From contig CP126531.1 of assembly GCA_030167125.1 (NCBI GenBank), forward strand, positions 2,706,578 to 2,770,577: a stretch of 64,000 nt of DNA, written 5' to 3'. The DNA comes from Rhodanobacteraceae bacterium (GTDB lineage: Bacteria; Pseudomonadota; Gammaproteobacteria; Xanthomonadales; Rhodanobacteraceae). Numbering within the stretch: the first letter of the stretch is position 1; each line of letters starts with the position of its first letter. Positions 29,444 to 38,511 of the stretch are shown one piece after another. The notes below the pieces were generated by a model that did no database searches, was not told the DNA's origin, and worked only from the letters and a program-made list of their open reading frames with translations. Made by a program: the position numbers and the translations under genes.

Positions 29444-29959
29444 ATGATCGACGTGGACGGCTACCGCCTGAATGTGGGCATCGTGCTGTTGAACGCGCGC
29501 GGCCAAGTGTTCTGGGCGCGCCGCGTGCAGCGCGACGGCTGGCAGTTTCCGCAAGGCGGCATGAACACGGACGAAACTCCGGACGAGGCGATGTACCGCG
29601 AACTGGAGGAAGAAACCGGCCTGCGCGCGGACCAGGTCGAAGTGCTGGGCTCGACCCACGGCTGGCTGCGCTACCGGTTGCCGCCGCGCTACGTGCGGCG
29701 CGGCCAGCGGCCGACCTGCATCGGCCAGAAGCAGGTGTGGTTCCTGCTCAGGATGTTGGACGACGACGAAGCGTTCCGGCTGGACAGCCACGCCACGCCG
29801 GAATTCGACGTCTGGCGCTGGGTCGATTTCTGGTATCCCGCCGAACACGTGGTGGATTTCAAGCGCGACGTCTACCGCCGGGCCCTGCGCTACTTCGCGC
29901 CGTTGGTCGAAGCGGCGTGCTCGGTCGAAATTGGCGTCGGATTGCCCAAAGCTACTTGA
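29444..29959 (+). CDS. rppH: RNA pyrophosphohydrolase RppH
   Basis: 171 residues. Nudix hydrolase that trims the 5' triphosphate of mRNA and so starts decay. The Nudix box runs from [15 protein letters not shown] to ELEEETGL, preceded by WQFPQGGMN. Downstream blocks [15 protein letters not shown] and [12 protein letters not shown] are specific for RppH. Its stop codon overlaps the -35 box of the bfd promoter. Confidence 0.95.
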   Translation: MIDVDGYRLNVGIVLLNARGQVFWARRVQRDGWQFPQGGMNTDETPDEAMYRELEEETGLRADQVEVLGSTHGWLRYRLPPRYVRRGQRPTCIGQKQVWFLLRMLDDDEAFRLDSHATPEFDVWRWVDFWYPAEHVVDFKRDVYRRALRYFAPLVEAACSVEIGVGLPKAT

Positions 29960-29984
29960 CAATCATTCGCATTCGCGTTCAAAT
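29956..29984 (+). promoter_or_regulatory. bfd promoter with Fur-box-like sequence
   Basis: TTGACA (29956-29961), a 17-base spacer and TCAAAT (29979-29984) make a plausible sigma-70 promoter, 36 bases before the bfd ATG. The spacer contains AATCATTCGCATT, resembling the Fur core AATnATTnnCATT. A Fur site here would fit iron control of bfd. This is a pattern match, not proven. Confidence 0.5.
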
Positions 29985-30019
29985 GGCGACCGTCGAGCGA
30001 CCCACTCGAAGTGCCCTCC

Positions 30020-30220
30020 ATGTACGTCTGCGTCTGCCAAGCCGTTTCCGATCATGACATCCGCCGCGCCGTCGCGCGCGGCGCGCGCACGTTCGAAGAC
30101 GTGCAGGCGCGCACCGGCTGCACCACCTGCTGCGGCTGCTGCGAAGGCGAGGCGCGCGAACTGGCCGAAGACGCGCTCGACTCCGAACGGTGCGCGGCCG
30201 CCCTGCCTGTGGCCGCCTGA
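30020..30220 (+). CDS. bfd: Bacterioferritin-associated ferredoxin
   Basis: 66 residues. 2Fe-2S ferredoxin that reduces the iron core of bacterioferritin so it can be released. MYVCVCQAVSDHDIRRAV has the first CxC and CTTCCGCCEGEARELA the second cysteine set. ATG 30020 is preferred to GTG 30011 because the family begins MYVCVC. It is 110 bases upstream of bfr on the same strand and carries a Fur-like promoter. Confidence 0.95.
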   Translation: MYVCVCQAVSDHDIRRAVARGARTFEDVQARTGCTTCCGCCEGEARELAEDALDSERCAAALPVAA

Positions 30221-30330
30221 AGAATCGCAGCGCAGCTGCAACCGATAATCACTCCATCGCGCTGCCGCACCGGGCGGTATAGTCGCGGGTGCCGCGCGCG
30301 TCTCGCGCTTCATCGCGCAAGGAAGTCATC

Positions 30331-30801
30331 ATGAAAGGCGATACCAAAGTCATCGAGCACCTCAACAAGGCGCTGGGCAACGAACTGATCGCGATCAACC
30401 AGTATTTCCTGCATTACCGGATGTACGACAACTGGGGTTTCAAGGAACTGGCCGAGCACGAACGCGCCGAATCGATCGACGAGATGAAGCACGCCGATCG
30501 ACTGATCGAACGCATCCTGTTCCTGGACGGCCTGCCCAACCTGCAGAAACTCGGCAAGCTGCTGATCGGCCAGACGCCAAAGGAATGCATCGAGTGCGAC
30601 CTGAAACTGGAACGCGCCGCACTGCCCGACCTGCAGGCCGCGATCGCGCATTGCGAAAAAGTCGGCGACTACGTCAGCCGCGGGCTGTTCGCCGACATCA
30701 TGCATTCAGAGGAAGAACACATCGACTGGCTGGAAACGCAGCTTGGCTTGATCGAGCAGGTGGGATTGGAGCGGTATCTGCAAACGCATATTCGCAGTTA
30801 G
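30331..30801 (+). CDS. bfr: Bacterioferritin
   Basis: 156 residues, like E. coli Bfr (158). Iron storage shell that binds haem. [28 protein letters not shown] is the standard N-terminus; di-iron ligands lie in [28 protein letters not shown] and [10 protein letters not shown]. The haem-binding methionine lies in the [10 protein letters not shown] segment. AAGGA ribosome site before ATG 30331. Pairs with bfd upstream. Confidence 0.96.
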   Translation: MKGDTKVIEHLNKALGNELIAINQYFLHYRMYDNWGFKELAEHERAESIDEMKHADRLIERILFLDGLPNLQKLGKLLIGQTPKECIECDLKLERAALPDLQAAIAHCEKVGDYVSRGLFADIMHSEEEHIDWLETQLGLIEQVGLERYLQTHIRS

Positions 30802-30809
30802 GTACGAAC

Positions 30810-31004
30810 ATGCAGACATTCAGTCGGTCCAAGAAGCTACATCTACTTTCTGGTACGTGCTTTCTCACGCTAGCCGTGTTGCTAACAAGAACAGCGCTTG
30901 GCAACGATCCTGCAAGCGCTCGAGATTGGTTTGGTGCAGGCTTGTTTGTGGTGGCGGCAGCGTTTCAGTATGCCACCGCATTTTTCAGGACTCCCCGTGC
31001 ATAA
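30810..31004 (+). CDS. Small predicted membrane protein, unknown
   Basis: 64 residues, not recognised. A basic start (MQTFSRSKKLHLL) precedes two hydrophobic stretches (SGTCFLTLAVLLTRTAL and WFGAGLFVVAAAFQYATAFF), so it is likely a two-span inner membrane protein. It starts 9 bases after bfr and could be in its operon. The stretch is visibly less GC-rich than the window, which suggests later acquisition. The ORF is short, so confidence is moderate. Confidence 0.55.
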   Translation: MQTFSRSKKLHLLSGTCFLTLAVLLTRTALGNDPASARDWFGAGLFVVAAAFQYATAFFRTPRA

Positions 31005-31079
31005 GTTTCAAAAGATGGCGCGGGCAAAGGGAGCGAATAGCCTGATGCTTTTTAACGTGTTTGAAAGGCAACGCAGCAG

Positions 31080-31110
31080 CGTAGGGCGGGAGTAGCGCAG
31101 CGAATCCCGC
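31080..31110. repeat. Single REP-like unit
   Basis: GTAGGGCGGGAGTAGCGCAG followed by CGAATCCCGCC is a palindrome (GGCGGGA/TCCCGCC) of the same type as the pair at 22529-22617. The 177-base gap 31005-31181 holds this unit and little else. Confidence 0.55.
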
Positions 31111-31181
31111 CAAGTCGATTGACCAAAAGGGCGGGTTATGACGCGCCCGGCCAAAGCGGCAAGTAGCGCTTGGAAAACGCC

Positions 31182-31526
31182 ATGGCCACGGACATCTCTT
31201 TCGTTGAATACGTGACGGAGCAATCCGGGTTGGGGGAGCGCATCACGTACAAGAAGATGTTCGGCGAATACGGCATCTACATCGACGGCAAGGTCGTGGC
31301 CTTTGCCTGTGACAACAGCCTGTTCGTCAAGGCCGCGGATGCCACGGCAGAAATGACGGCCAACCTTCCGCGCCGGCCGCCGTATCCCGTCGCAAAGCCC
31401 TATCCCGTTGCGGACGAATTACTCGACGATTCCGATCGGCTGCAGGCATTGCTGATTGCGACGGCAGCGGCAATGCCGGAGCCCAACCCCAAGGCTCCCA
31501 AACGCATCAAAAAGAAGCGCGCGTAA
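31182..31526 (+). CDS. TfoX N-terminal domain-containing protein
   Basis: 114 residues. The TfoX/Sxy N-domain is seen: ITYKKMFGEYGIYIDGKVVAF then DNSLFVKA and PPYPVAKPYPVADELLDD. It lacks the C-terminal TfoX domain of competence regulators and ends in a basic tail (KRIKKKRA). Such single-domain forms are common and of unknown role. ATG 31182 was preferred to TTG 31170. Confidence 0.85.
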   Translation: MATDISFVEYVTEQSGLGERITYKKMFGEYGIYIDGKVVAFACDNSLFVKAADATAEMTANLPRRPPYPVAKPYPVADELLDDSDRLQALLIATAAAMPEPNPKAPKRIKKKRA

Positions 31527-31533
31527 GTCGCGG

Positions 31534-33849
31534 CTACGGCCGGTTGTAGCGCTGCCTCAGCGCGGTCGCCGCGTTGGCGTACAACTTCTCCAGCGCCGCG
31601 ACGCTGTCCAGCGGATTGGCGAGCGTGCCGTTGCGCGCGGCTTCCTCGACTTGGCGCGCGCGGGTGGACAGCGGCATCGCACCGAGGTTGGCGCTGGATG
31701 ATTTCAGCGAATGCGCGAGCTTGCCGACTTCCGCGCTGTCGCCGCGCGCGGCCGCTTCCTGCAGATTGCGCATGCGGGTTTCGCCGTCGCGCAGGTAGGC
31801 GTCCACCAGCGTGACCAGTTCGTCGCCCATGATGTCTTCGAGATCCACCAGCGTCGCGGTGTCGAGGGTGTCGGGGGGCGGCGGACTGATCATGGGCAGT
31901 GGCGTGGTTTGCTGAGTGGGTGATGGCGTTGGAGCGCGGGCGGCGGCCACGGCGGGCGCTGCCGCCACGGCAATCGCATGCGGGGATTGCTGCATCCAGC
32001 GTGCCAAGGTCTGTTCCAGCAGCTGGCGATCCAGCGGCTTGGACAGGTAATCGTCCATGCCGGCCTGCAGGCAGCGTTCGCGGTCGCCGGACATCGCGTG
32101 CGCGGTCATCGCGATCACCGGCATGCGCGGCTTGCCTTGTTCGTTCTCGATTTCGCGCAGGCGGCGGGTAGCGCTGTAGCCGTCGAGCACCGGCATCTGG
32201 CAATCCATCAGCACCATCGCGTACGCCTTTCCACGAATTTTTTCGAGCGCGATTTCGCCGTTGTCGGCAACATCGACGGTCAGGCCGAGGCGCTCCAGCA
32301 ATTTCTGCGCGACTTTCTGGTTGACAGGATGGTCCTCGACCAGCAGCACCGTGCCGCTCAGCGGTTGCGGCGTGCCGCTCGCGGCCACTGCCGGCAACGC
32401 GGGCACGCTGAGCACCGGTTGCGCGCGCGGTTGCGGCGCGCCGAACACGCGGCGGATGCCCTGGCGCAAGGTGGCATCGTCCACGCGCGCCGCGGCGGTG
32501 TGGACGCGCGGATCGGGCGCGGTGGCGAGTCCCAAAACAAGAATGCGCAACTTGTCGAGCTGGCGTTCGCGCAGGATGCTCTGCAGCAGGTCGGACACAT
32601 CACCGCCCACGCTGGTGGCATCCACCAGCAGCAGGTCGAAGCTGAAGGAATCGCCCAGCGGCGCGGCCTGGCGCAGGCGCGAGAGCGCCGCCGCGGTGTC
32701 GGCCACGTGCGCCGTATCCAGCTCCAGCGTCGCCAGCACCGGCGTGATCGCCTGCGCGCGCTGCGGCCCGGCCGCGAGCAGCGCGCGCGAGCCCGCGAGG
32801 CTCTTGTGGCTTCCCGCGATATCGCCGGGCGCTTTTTCAAACGGCACGGTGAACCAGAACACCGAACCGCGTCCCGGCTCGGAACGCACGCCGATGCGTC
32901 CGCCCATCAGGTCGACCAGTTTCTTGCAGATTGTCAGTCCCAACCCGGTTCCGCCATAACGCCGCGTCACCGAGGCATCGGCCTGCGTGAACGGCTGGAA
33001 CAGGCGCGCCGCGGCGTCGGCCGCCAAACCGATGCCGGTATCGCGCACCGCGAACAGCAATTCGTGCTGCGTGTCGGTGTCGCTGCGCTTGCTCACCCGC
33101 ACCGACACGCCGCCGCGCTGGGTGAACTTGATCGCGTTGCTCATCAGGTTGGTGAGGATCTGGCGCACGCGCATGGGATCGCCGCGCACGATCGGGCGCA
33201 CGTCGGCATCCACCACCGCGCGCATCGCCAAGCCTTTCGCTTCGGCGGGCTTGTCGAGCAGGCGCTTAACGCTGTCCACCAGCTCGCGGATGTTGATGCT
33301 GACCGATTCGAGATCGAGCTTGCCGGCCTCGGCTTTCGAGTAGTCGAGGATGTCGTCGACGATGCGCAGCAGTTCCTTCGCCGACGCGTTGGCGGTGATG
33401 AGGTACTCGCGCTGCGAGGGCGTCAAGTCGGTGCCGAGCACGATGTCGAGCAGCGGCAGGATGCCGTTCAGCGGCGTGCGGATTTCGTGGCTCATGCTGG
33501 CGAGGAATTCACTCTTCGCCAGCATCGCCGCTTCCGCGGCCTGCTTGGCCGCCAGCAGTTCGCGCTGCACGCCGCGCAACGAAGACAACTCCGCCTGCGC
33601 GGAGGCGAGCCGCGTGCGCATTGCCACGTCCACCGGATCGGGAATCTGCGGCGAATGTTGCGGCGCGGCGGCCGGCGCCGCGGCGCGCACCAGCCACAAC
33701 AACACCAGCGCGGCCAGCAACGGGATCCACACCGCAAACACTTGCGGCATTGCCACCCAACGCGCCGCCACGGCACCCGCCGCGACCAGCGCCAGGCTGG
33801 CGGCCCATCGCGGCCACGCGGCTGCGAAACCGGAATTCGTCGTTGCCAA
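31534..33849 (-). CDS. Hybrid sensor histidine kinase (HisKA-HATPase-REC-HPt)
   Basis: 771 residues. Two membrane segments near 15-32 and 36-56 with little between, so no clear periplasmic sensor. Then a coiled coil (75-115), HisKA with SHEIRTPLNG (His121), HATPase (NLMSNAIKF 234-242, DTGIGL, GTGLGL 300-305), a degenerate receiver without clear phosphoacceptor (about 350-470), a full receiver with MDCQMPVLDGY (Asp549) and an HPt domain with LAHSLKSSSANLG (His713). This is a complete internal phosphorelay. TTG 33849 is the start: it lies two bases behind the stop of the EAL gene, with GGAG upstream, so the two are coupled. Confidence 0.9.
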   Translation of the reverse strand: MATTNSGFAAAWPRWAASLALVAAGAVAARWVAMPQVFAVWIPLLAALVLLWLVRAAAPAAAPQHSPQIPDPVDVAMRTRLASAQAELSSLRGVQRELLAAKQAAEAAMLAKSEFLASMSHEIRTPLNGILPLLDIVLGTDLTPSQREYLITANASAKELLRIVDDILDYSKAEAGKLDLESVSINIRELVDSVKRLLDKPAEAKGLAMRAVVDADVRPIVRGDPMRVRQILTNLMSNAIKFTQRGGVSVRVSKRSDTDTQHELLFAVRDTGIGLAADAAARLFQPFTQADASVTRRYGGTGLGLTICKKLVDLMGGRIGVRSEPGRGSVFWFTVPFEKAPGDIAGSHKSLAGSRALLAAGPQRAQAITPVLATLELDTAHVADTAAALSRLRQAAPLGDSFSFDLLLVDATSVGGDVSDLLQSILRERQLDKLRILVLGLATAPDPRVHTAAARVDDATLRQGIRRVFGAPQPRAQPVLSVPALPAVAASGTPQPLSGTVLLVEDHPVNQKVAQKLLERLGLTVDVADNGEIALEKIRGKAYAMVLMDCQMPVLDGYSATRRLREIENEQGKPRMPVIAMTAHAMSGDRERCLQAGMDDYLSKPLDRQLLEQTLARWMQQSPHAIAVAAAPAVAAARAPTPSPTQQTTPLPMISPPPPDTLDTATLVDLEDIMGDELVTLVDAYLRDGETRMRNLQEAAARGDSAEVGKLAHSLKSSSANLGAMPLSTRARQVEEAARNGTLANPLDSVAALEKLYANAATALRQRYNRP

Positions 33850-33851
33850 GA

Positions 33852-36392
33852 TCAGGTCTCCACCTGCGGTGTTGCTTCGTCCAGATCATTTGATGGCGGC
33901 CGGAAGTAATTGCCTTGCAGCAGGTCGATGCCCGCGGTGCGCAGGCGTTCGACTTCGGCAACCGATTCCACGCACGGCGCCACCACCCGCAAGCCGCGCT
34001 CGTGCGCCGCCTGCACCACCGCCGCCAGCGACACGTCGTCCAGCGCCGGCGAAAGTTTCACGTAATCCAGCGGCAGGTGTTCGATCCATCCCGCCGCGAC
34101 GGCGTCGGCGTCCACGCCGGCCAGCGACAGGCGCACTTCCGCGTGGCGCAGTTCCGGCGCCAGCGCGAGCAGCGTGCGCATGTTGTGGCGGACTTCCTCG
34201 GCGCGGAATTCAAGGATCAGCGAACCCGGCTGCACGCCGGTCGCCGCGAGCGCCACGCGCAAGGCCGACGCGCGCTCGCCACCGCCCCAGCCTTGCAGCG
34301 ACTGGCTGGCGAACAGGCGCACCGGATCGCCGTCGCGCAGGCGCTCGGCGAGGATCGCGATGCAGCGTTGCACCACCCATTCGTCGATCGCGGCGATCGA
34401 GCCGGTGCGCACGGCGACGGGCACCAGTTGCGCGGCGACGTATTCCTGTCCGTCCGCGCGCAGGCGCAGCAGCGCCTGGTATTGCGGCTCCGCGGCGCCG
34501 CGGATCGGCAGGATCGGCTGGAACGCGAGCCCCAGCGAGCCGGAGGCCAGCGCCACCGAAAGCCGCTGGGTGATCGAGTTCGGATCCGGCGCGAGCTTCG
34601 AGTAGACGGCGATCTCGTCGGACTGCGCGCGCGCGGCCGCCAGCGTGCGCTCGACCGCCGCCAGCGCCTGCGCCGGTTCGGTGATCGAAGCATCGAACGC
34701 GCACACCGCGCAGGCGAGGCCCACGGCGGAAGCCTGCGCGCCGAAACGGGATTCGTGCGCGGCTTCCAGCAACTCGTTCGCGAGTCCGGCGAGTTCGGTT
34801 TCGCCGCGCGTCGGCGCAAAAATGAGATAACCGGCGTTGCCATGCCGCGCGGTCATGCAGCCCACGCGCGCGTGGCCGACGATGAAAGCGCCGATCTGCG
34901 ACAGCAACTGGTCGAACGAGGTCAACCCGAGATGGCTGCGCAGCACCGCGGCGGCCTCGACTTCCACGGCCAGCAATCCGCCCTGCGCCGCACGGCCACC
35001 GCTGGCGGCGAGATGTTCGGAAAGCGCATCCAGCAATTGCGAGCGATCGTGCAAGCCGGTGCCGGCATCGCGCCGCCGCTTGCGCAGCGCGCGCGACGCC
35101 GCCATGCGGGCGCGGCGCACGCGGTTCGTCACCGCCGCGACCAGGTGCGTCGGGCGGATCGGCTTGACCAGGAAATCGTCGCCGCCGGCATCCAGCGCGG
35201 CGAACTGGCGCTCCTCGTCCTGGTCGCCGGACAGGAACACGATCGGCGTGTTGACGTAACCGTCGCGTTCGCGGATCAGCGCGGTCAGCTCGAAGCCGTC
35301 GCAATCGGGCATGTTGAGGTCGAGCAGCAGCAGGTCGGGCCGGAAGCGATCCAATTCGTCCAGCACCGCCAGCGATTCGCCGAGAATCCTGGTTTCCATG
35401 CCGGCGCGGCGCAGGATCGCCTGCGCGAACAGCGCCTGCGGCGCGTCGTCATCGACGATCAGGATTCGATACGCGCTTTCCTGGTCGACGCTGGCCAGTT
35501 CCACCGCCGCACCCACGATTTCTTCCGACGACGCCGGCAGCGCGACGCAGCGATCGGCGCCGGCGCGCAGCGCGCGCAACTGCAACTCCACGTCGGGCGC
35601 GCGCAGCAACACCAGCAGGCGCACGCGATGCGCGGGGTCGCGGCGCGCGGATTGCAGCGCGGCGGCAAGCGCATCGAAGGTCATCTGCGCGTCCGCGACC
35701 ACGATCGCGAGGTCGGGCGGCGATTTGCGCAACGCATCGACCAGCCCTTCCAAGCGGTCGACCAGCGCCACGTCGCAGCCTTGCTGCTCCAGGCGCAGCA
35801 GCAGCTCGCTCACCGCGGGATCGTCGTCGTTGACGATGCGCACGCGCGGGCCGTGCGGAAGCTCGGCCAGGGCCGGTGTTTCGGCGGGCATGTCCTGAAT
35901 GTCGTCGTGGCCGTCGTTGACGGCCGGCGCGCCCTGGACGTCGGCGATGCCGAGTTGCAGCCAGTATTTGTCGGGCGGGATTTCGCAGCGCGGAAACGGA
36001 TCGCGTGCGGCCAGCGGCGTGACCGCGGGCATCCATTCCGGCCGCGTCGGTCCGGGGGAAGGCGGCTGCAGGTGCGGGCGCAAGCTGTCGAGCAGCGCAT
36101 CGATCTCCGCGTTGGCCGCCGCGTCGGGGACGCCGTGCGTCGCGGACGGCAACGCCAGCGCCGCTTCGAGCGCCAGCAGACGCTCGCCCGTTTCCAGCAT
36201 CCCGTAACGACCGCAGGCACCGGCGAGCACCGCGATCTCGTCGTGGAGCGCGCGCAACACGTTGCAATCCCAGCCGCTGCGGCACTGCGCGCGAGCGCGC
36301 CGCAGCAAGGTGCGCAGCCGCTGCGGCAGGTGCCGGCGAAACGCCGCCTGCAGTTCCGGACCGGGATCCTGCTGGGACACAGACGATGCCAT
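33852..36392 (-). CDS. Response regulator with HPt-like, two receiver, and degenerate GGDEF and EAL domains
   Basis: 846 residues. An HPt-like domain (RALHDEIAVLAG, His50), a first receiver whose lysine position is lost (about 182-300), a full receiver with DLNMPDCDGF (Asp358) ending in DDFLVKPIRP (about 308-425), a GGDEF-like domain (445-600) with RHGNAGYLIF where GGDEF should be, and an EAL domain (610-840). The EAL signature reads YQALLR: the catalytic Glu is Gln639 (codon CAG, read on the minus strand). The conserved DDFGTG is replaced by LSLAGVDADA and AEGVE by APCVES. It is thus unlikely to make or break c-di-GMP but may bind it, as FimX-type proteins do. Confidence 0.85.
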   Translation of the reverse strand: MASSVSQQDPGPELQAAFRRHLPQRLRTLLRRARAQCRSGWDCNVLRALHDEIAVLAGACGRYGMLETGERLLALEAALALPSATHGVPDAAANAEIDALLDSLRPHLQPPSPGPTRPEWMPAVTPLAARDPFPRCEIPPDKYWLQLGIADVQGAPAVNDGHDDIQDMPAETPALAELPHGPRVRIVNDDDPAVSELLLRLEQQGCDVALVDRLEGLVDALRKSPPDLAIVVADAQMTFDALAAALQSARRDPAHRVRLLVLLRAPDVELQLRALRAGADRCVALPASSEEIVGAAVELASVDQESAYRILIVDDDAPQALFAQAILRRAGMETRILGESLAVLDELDRFRPDLLLLDLNMPDCDGFELTALIRERDGYVNTPIVFLSGDQDEERQFAALDAGGDDFLVKPIRPTHLVAAVTNRVRRARMAASRALRKRRRDAGTGLHDRSQLLDALSEHLAASGGRAAQGGLLAVEVEAAAVLRSHLGLTSFDQLLSQIGAFIVGHARVGCMTARHGNAGYLIFAPTRGETELAGLANELLEAAHESRFGAQASAVGLACAVCAFDASITEPAQALAAVERTLAAARAQSDEIAVYSKLAPDPNSITQRLSVALASGSLGLAFQPILPIRGAAEPQYQALLRLRADGQEYVAAQLVPVAVRTGSIAAIDEWVVQRCIAILAERLRDGDPVRLFASQSLQGWGGGERASALRVALAATGVQPGSLILEFRAEEVRHNMRTLLALAPELRHAEVRLSLAGVDADAVAAGWIEHLPLDYVKLSPALDDVSLAAVVQAAHERGLRVVAPCVESVAEVERLRTAGIDLLQGNYFRPPSNDLDEATPQVET

Positions 36393-36463
36393 CAGGGCGA
36401 TTCCCCCACTTCGGCAAAACTATACCAAGGCGGCGCCCTGAAAACGCATCCCAAGCCTCATTC

Positions 36464-36886
36464 CTAGAACGGTTTTACAACGGCCAGGATCACGATCGCC
36501 AGCAACAGCACGCCGGGAATCTCGTTGAACCCGCGCAGCCCGCGCGACGACCAATGGCAACGATCCTGCGCGAAATCGCGGGTGAGCTTCACCAGCATCG
36601 CGTGGTAGATCACCAGCAGCAGCACCAGCGCGAGCTTCACGTGCAGCCAGCCGGATCGCAGGTAGAACGATTCCGTCGCGAGCGTGGCGATGCCGAACGC
36701 GATCGCGAGTGCGGCGCCGATGTTCGTCATCACCAGCAGGCGCCGTTCCATCACCTTGAAACGCGCGCGCAACGCGGGCTCGATTGCTTCCGCGTGATAC
36801 ACGAACAGGCGCGGCAGGTAGAACAAGCCCGCGAACCAGGTGACCACGCCGAAAATGTGAAACGCTTTCAGCCACAGGGGCAACAT
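36464..36886 (-). CDS. hemJ: Protoporphyrinogen oxidase HemJ
   Basis: 140 residues, the family's usual size, with four membrane segments. AFHIFGVVTWFAGLFYLPRLFVYHAE holds the conserved histidines that bind haem in HemJ, and SGWLHVKLALVLLLVIYHAM the later pair. It oxidises protoporphyrinogen IX in organisms that lack HemG and HemY. It lies 14 bases behind the ChaA gene in the same direction. Confidence 0.9.
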   Translation of the reverse strand: MLPLWLKAFHIFGVVTWFAGLFYLPRLFVYHAEAIEPALRARFKVMERRLLVMTNIGAALAIAFGIATLATESFYLRSGWLHVKLALVLLLVIYHAMLVKLTRDFAQDRCHWSSRGLRGFNEIPGVLLLAIVILAVVKPF

Positions 36887-36900
36887 GCCGGACTCTTTGG

Positions 36901-38034
36901 TTAAGGCGAGAAGATCAGGACCACGTACGCGAGGAACAGCAACAGGTGCACCAGGCCCTGCATCGCATTGGTGCGGCCGCTGCCGAGCGTCAGGATCGAC
37001 ACGAAGAAGGTCAGCACCAGCATCATCATGTTGGCGGCCGAAAGGCCCAGCACCGCGGTGCGGCCAAGGCACAGGTCGATCAGCAGGATCGCGGGCACGG
37101 TCAGCGCGATGGTGGAGAGCGCGGTGCCGAGACCGATGTTCATCGCGCGCTGCATCTGGTTGAAGCGCGCGGCACGGATCGCCGCGATGCCTTCCGGCGC
37201 CAGCACCAGGATCGCCACCGCGAAACCCGCCAGCGCGACCGGCATGCCCAGCCGCGCGACGCCGGTTTCCAGCGGCAGCGCGAACAGCTTGGCCAGCAGC
37301 ACCACCAGCACCAGGTACACGATCAGCAGCACGGCATGGAACGCCCAGCCGTGCGCGGCGTCGTGGTGCGCGCGCGCCTGTTCCATCGCCTCGCCTTCGG
37401 CGACGAAGAAACTGGTGTGCGTGCGGGTCTGGATTACCATGAACGCCGCGTACAGCAGCAGCGACATCACCAGCAGGAACAGCTTCTGCACCAGCGACAA
37501 GGTGCCGACGCCGGAAGTCACGGTGAAGTCGGGCCAGATCAGCGCCAGCGTCGCCAGCGGAATCAGCAGGCTCAGGAAAGTCTTGGCGCCGCGCAGGTTG
37601 TAGGTCTGCTCGTGGTGGCGCAGGCCGCCGACCAGCAGCGCCACGCCGATGATGCCGTTCAACACGATCATCACCACCGAAAACATGGTGTCGCGCCCGA
37701 ACGCGGGATTGTCGGCGTTGTGCAGCATCACCGTCACCACCGTCGCGATTTCCAGCGAGATCGCGGACAGCGTGAGCATCAAGGTGCCGTACGGTTCACC
37801 GAAACGTTCCGCCAGGTGTTCGGCGTGGCGGGTGGCGAGGATCGCGGCCAGCAACGCGCCGACGAAGAACGCGACGAAGGCGATGCCGACTGCGAGGTTC
37901 CCCGCGCCGTTCGTTGCAAACGCGGGTTTCAAACACCAGCCGGCAACCAGGATGACCAGCGCGACCGGCAACGGCCATTCGCTTGCCCAGGCATTGGGGC
38001 GCGTCGTTGCCGGCATGTCTTCGCTGCGCTGCAT
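36901..38034 (-). CDS. chaA: ChaA-type calcium (sodium/potassium) : proton antiporter
   Basis: 377 residues with about ten membrane segments. Family motifs of the CaCA antiporters are present: FGEPYGTLMLTLSAISLEIATVVTVML (first alpha repeat with the acidic residue) and ILVLAPEGIAAIRAARFNQMQRAMNIGLGTALSTIALTVP (second). It exports cations in exchange for protons across the inner membrane. ATG 38034 taken; Met7 is also possible. It diverges from csaA. Confidence 0.88.
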   Translation of the reverse strand: MQRSEDMPATTRPNAWASEWPLPVALVILVAGWCLKPAFATNGAGNLAVGIAFVAFFVGALLAAILATRHAEHLAERFGEPYGTLMLTLSAISLEIATVVTVMLHNADNPAFGRDTMFSVVMIVLNGIIGVALLVGGLRHHEQTYNLRGAKTFLSLLIPLATLALIWPDFTVTSGVGTLSLVQKLFLLVMSLLLYAAFMVIQTRTHTSFFVAEGEAMEQARAHHDAAHGWAFHAVLLIVYLVLVVLLAKLFALPLETGVARLGMPVALAGFAVAILVLAPEGIAAIRAARFNQMQRAMNIGLGTALSTIALTVPAILLIDLCLGRTAVLGLSAANMMMLVLTFFVSILTLGSGRTNAMQGLVHLLLFLAYVVLIFSP

Positions 38035-38077
38035 GGGCGGCTAGTATGCACGTCTTTGCGGGCGCAACGGCAAGACG

Positions 38078-38416
38078 ATGGAAACGATCAGCTGGGACGA
38101 CTTCACCAGGGTCGAACTGCGCGTGGGGCGCATCGTCGACGCGCGCGTGTTCGCCGAGGCTCGCAAACCGGCTTACGTATTGCAGGTCGACTTCGGCGCC
38201 GAAATCGGCGTCCGCAAATCCAGCGCGCAGATCACGAAGCTGTATGCGCCGGAAGAATTGGTCGGCAAGCTGGTGGTGGGCGTCGTCAATTTCCCGAAGA
38301 AGCAGATCGGGCCGTTGATGAGCGAATGCCTGGTCACCGGCTTCTACGACGCGAACGGCGACGTCGCCTTGTGCGTGCCCGACAAGCCGGTCCCGCTGGG
38401 CGCGAAGCTCGGCTGA
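38078..38416 (+). CDS. csaA: CsaA-like tRNA-binding protein
   Basis: 112 residues. Single OB-fold related to the tRNA-binding domain of methionyl-tRNA synthetase: FTRVELRVGRIVDARVFAEA then PAYVLQVDFGAEIGVRKSSAQIT and VVGVVNFPKKQIGPLMSECL, which are family blocks. Proposed as a tRNA-binding chaperone that helps protein export in Bacillus; here function is inferred from family only. The glnA promoter lies just downstream. Confidence 0.9.
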   Translation: METISWDDFTRVELRVGRIVDARVFAEARKPAYVLQVDFGAEIGVRKSSAQITKLYAPEELVGKLVVGVVNFPKKQIGPLMSECLVTGFYDANGDVALCVPDKPVPLGAKLG

Positions 38417-38444
38417 GCGAATATCGCTGAATCGGTGCAAATGC

Positions 38445-38461
38445 TGCGCCGATCTGGTGCA
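38445..38461 (+). promoter_or_regulatory. NtrC binding site upstream of glnA
   Basis: TGCGCCGATCTGGTGCA matches the NtrC consensus TGCACC-N4-TGGTGCA with one difference (A to G at position 4). It lies about 50 bases ahead of the -24 box, closer than many enhancers but workable. A second half-like GGTGCA is at 38434-38439. Confidence 0.7.
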
Positions 38462-38511
38462 AACTTGCAGGACTCCACTCGCAAACCATTGAACCGAAAA
38501 GCCACGCCACC

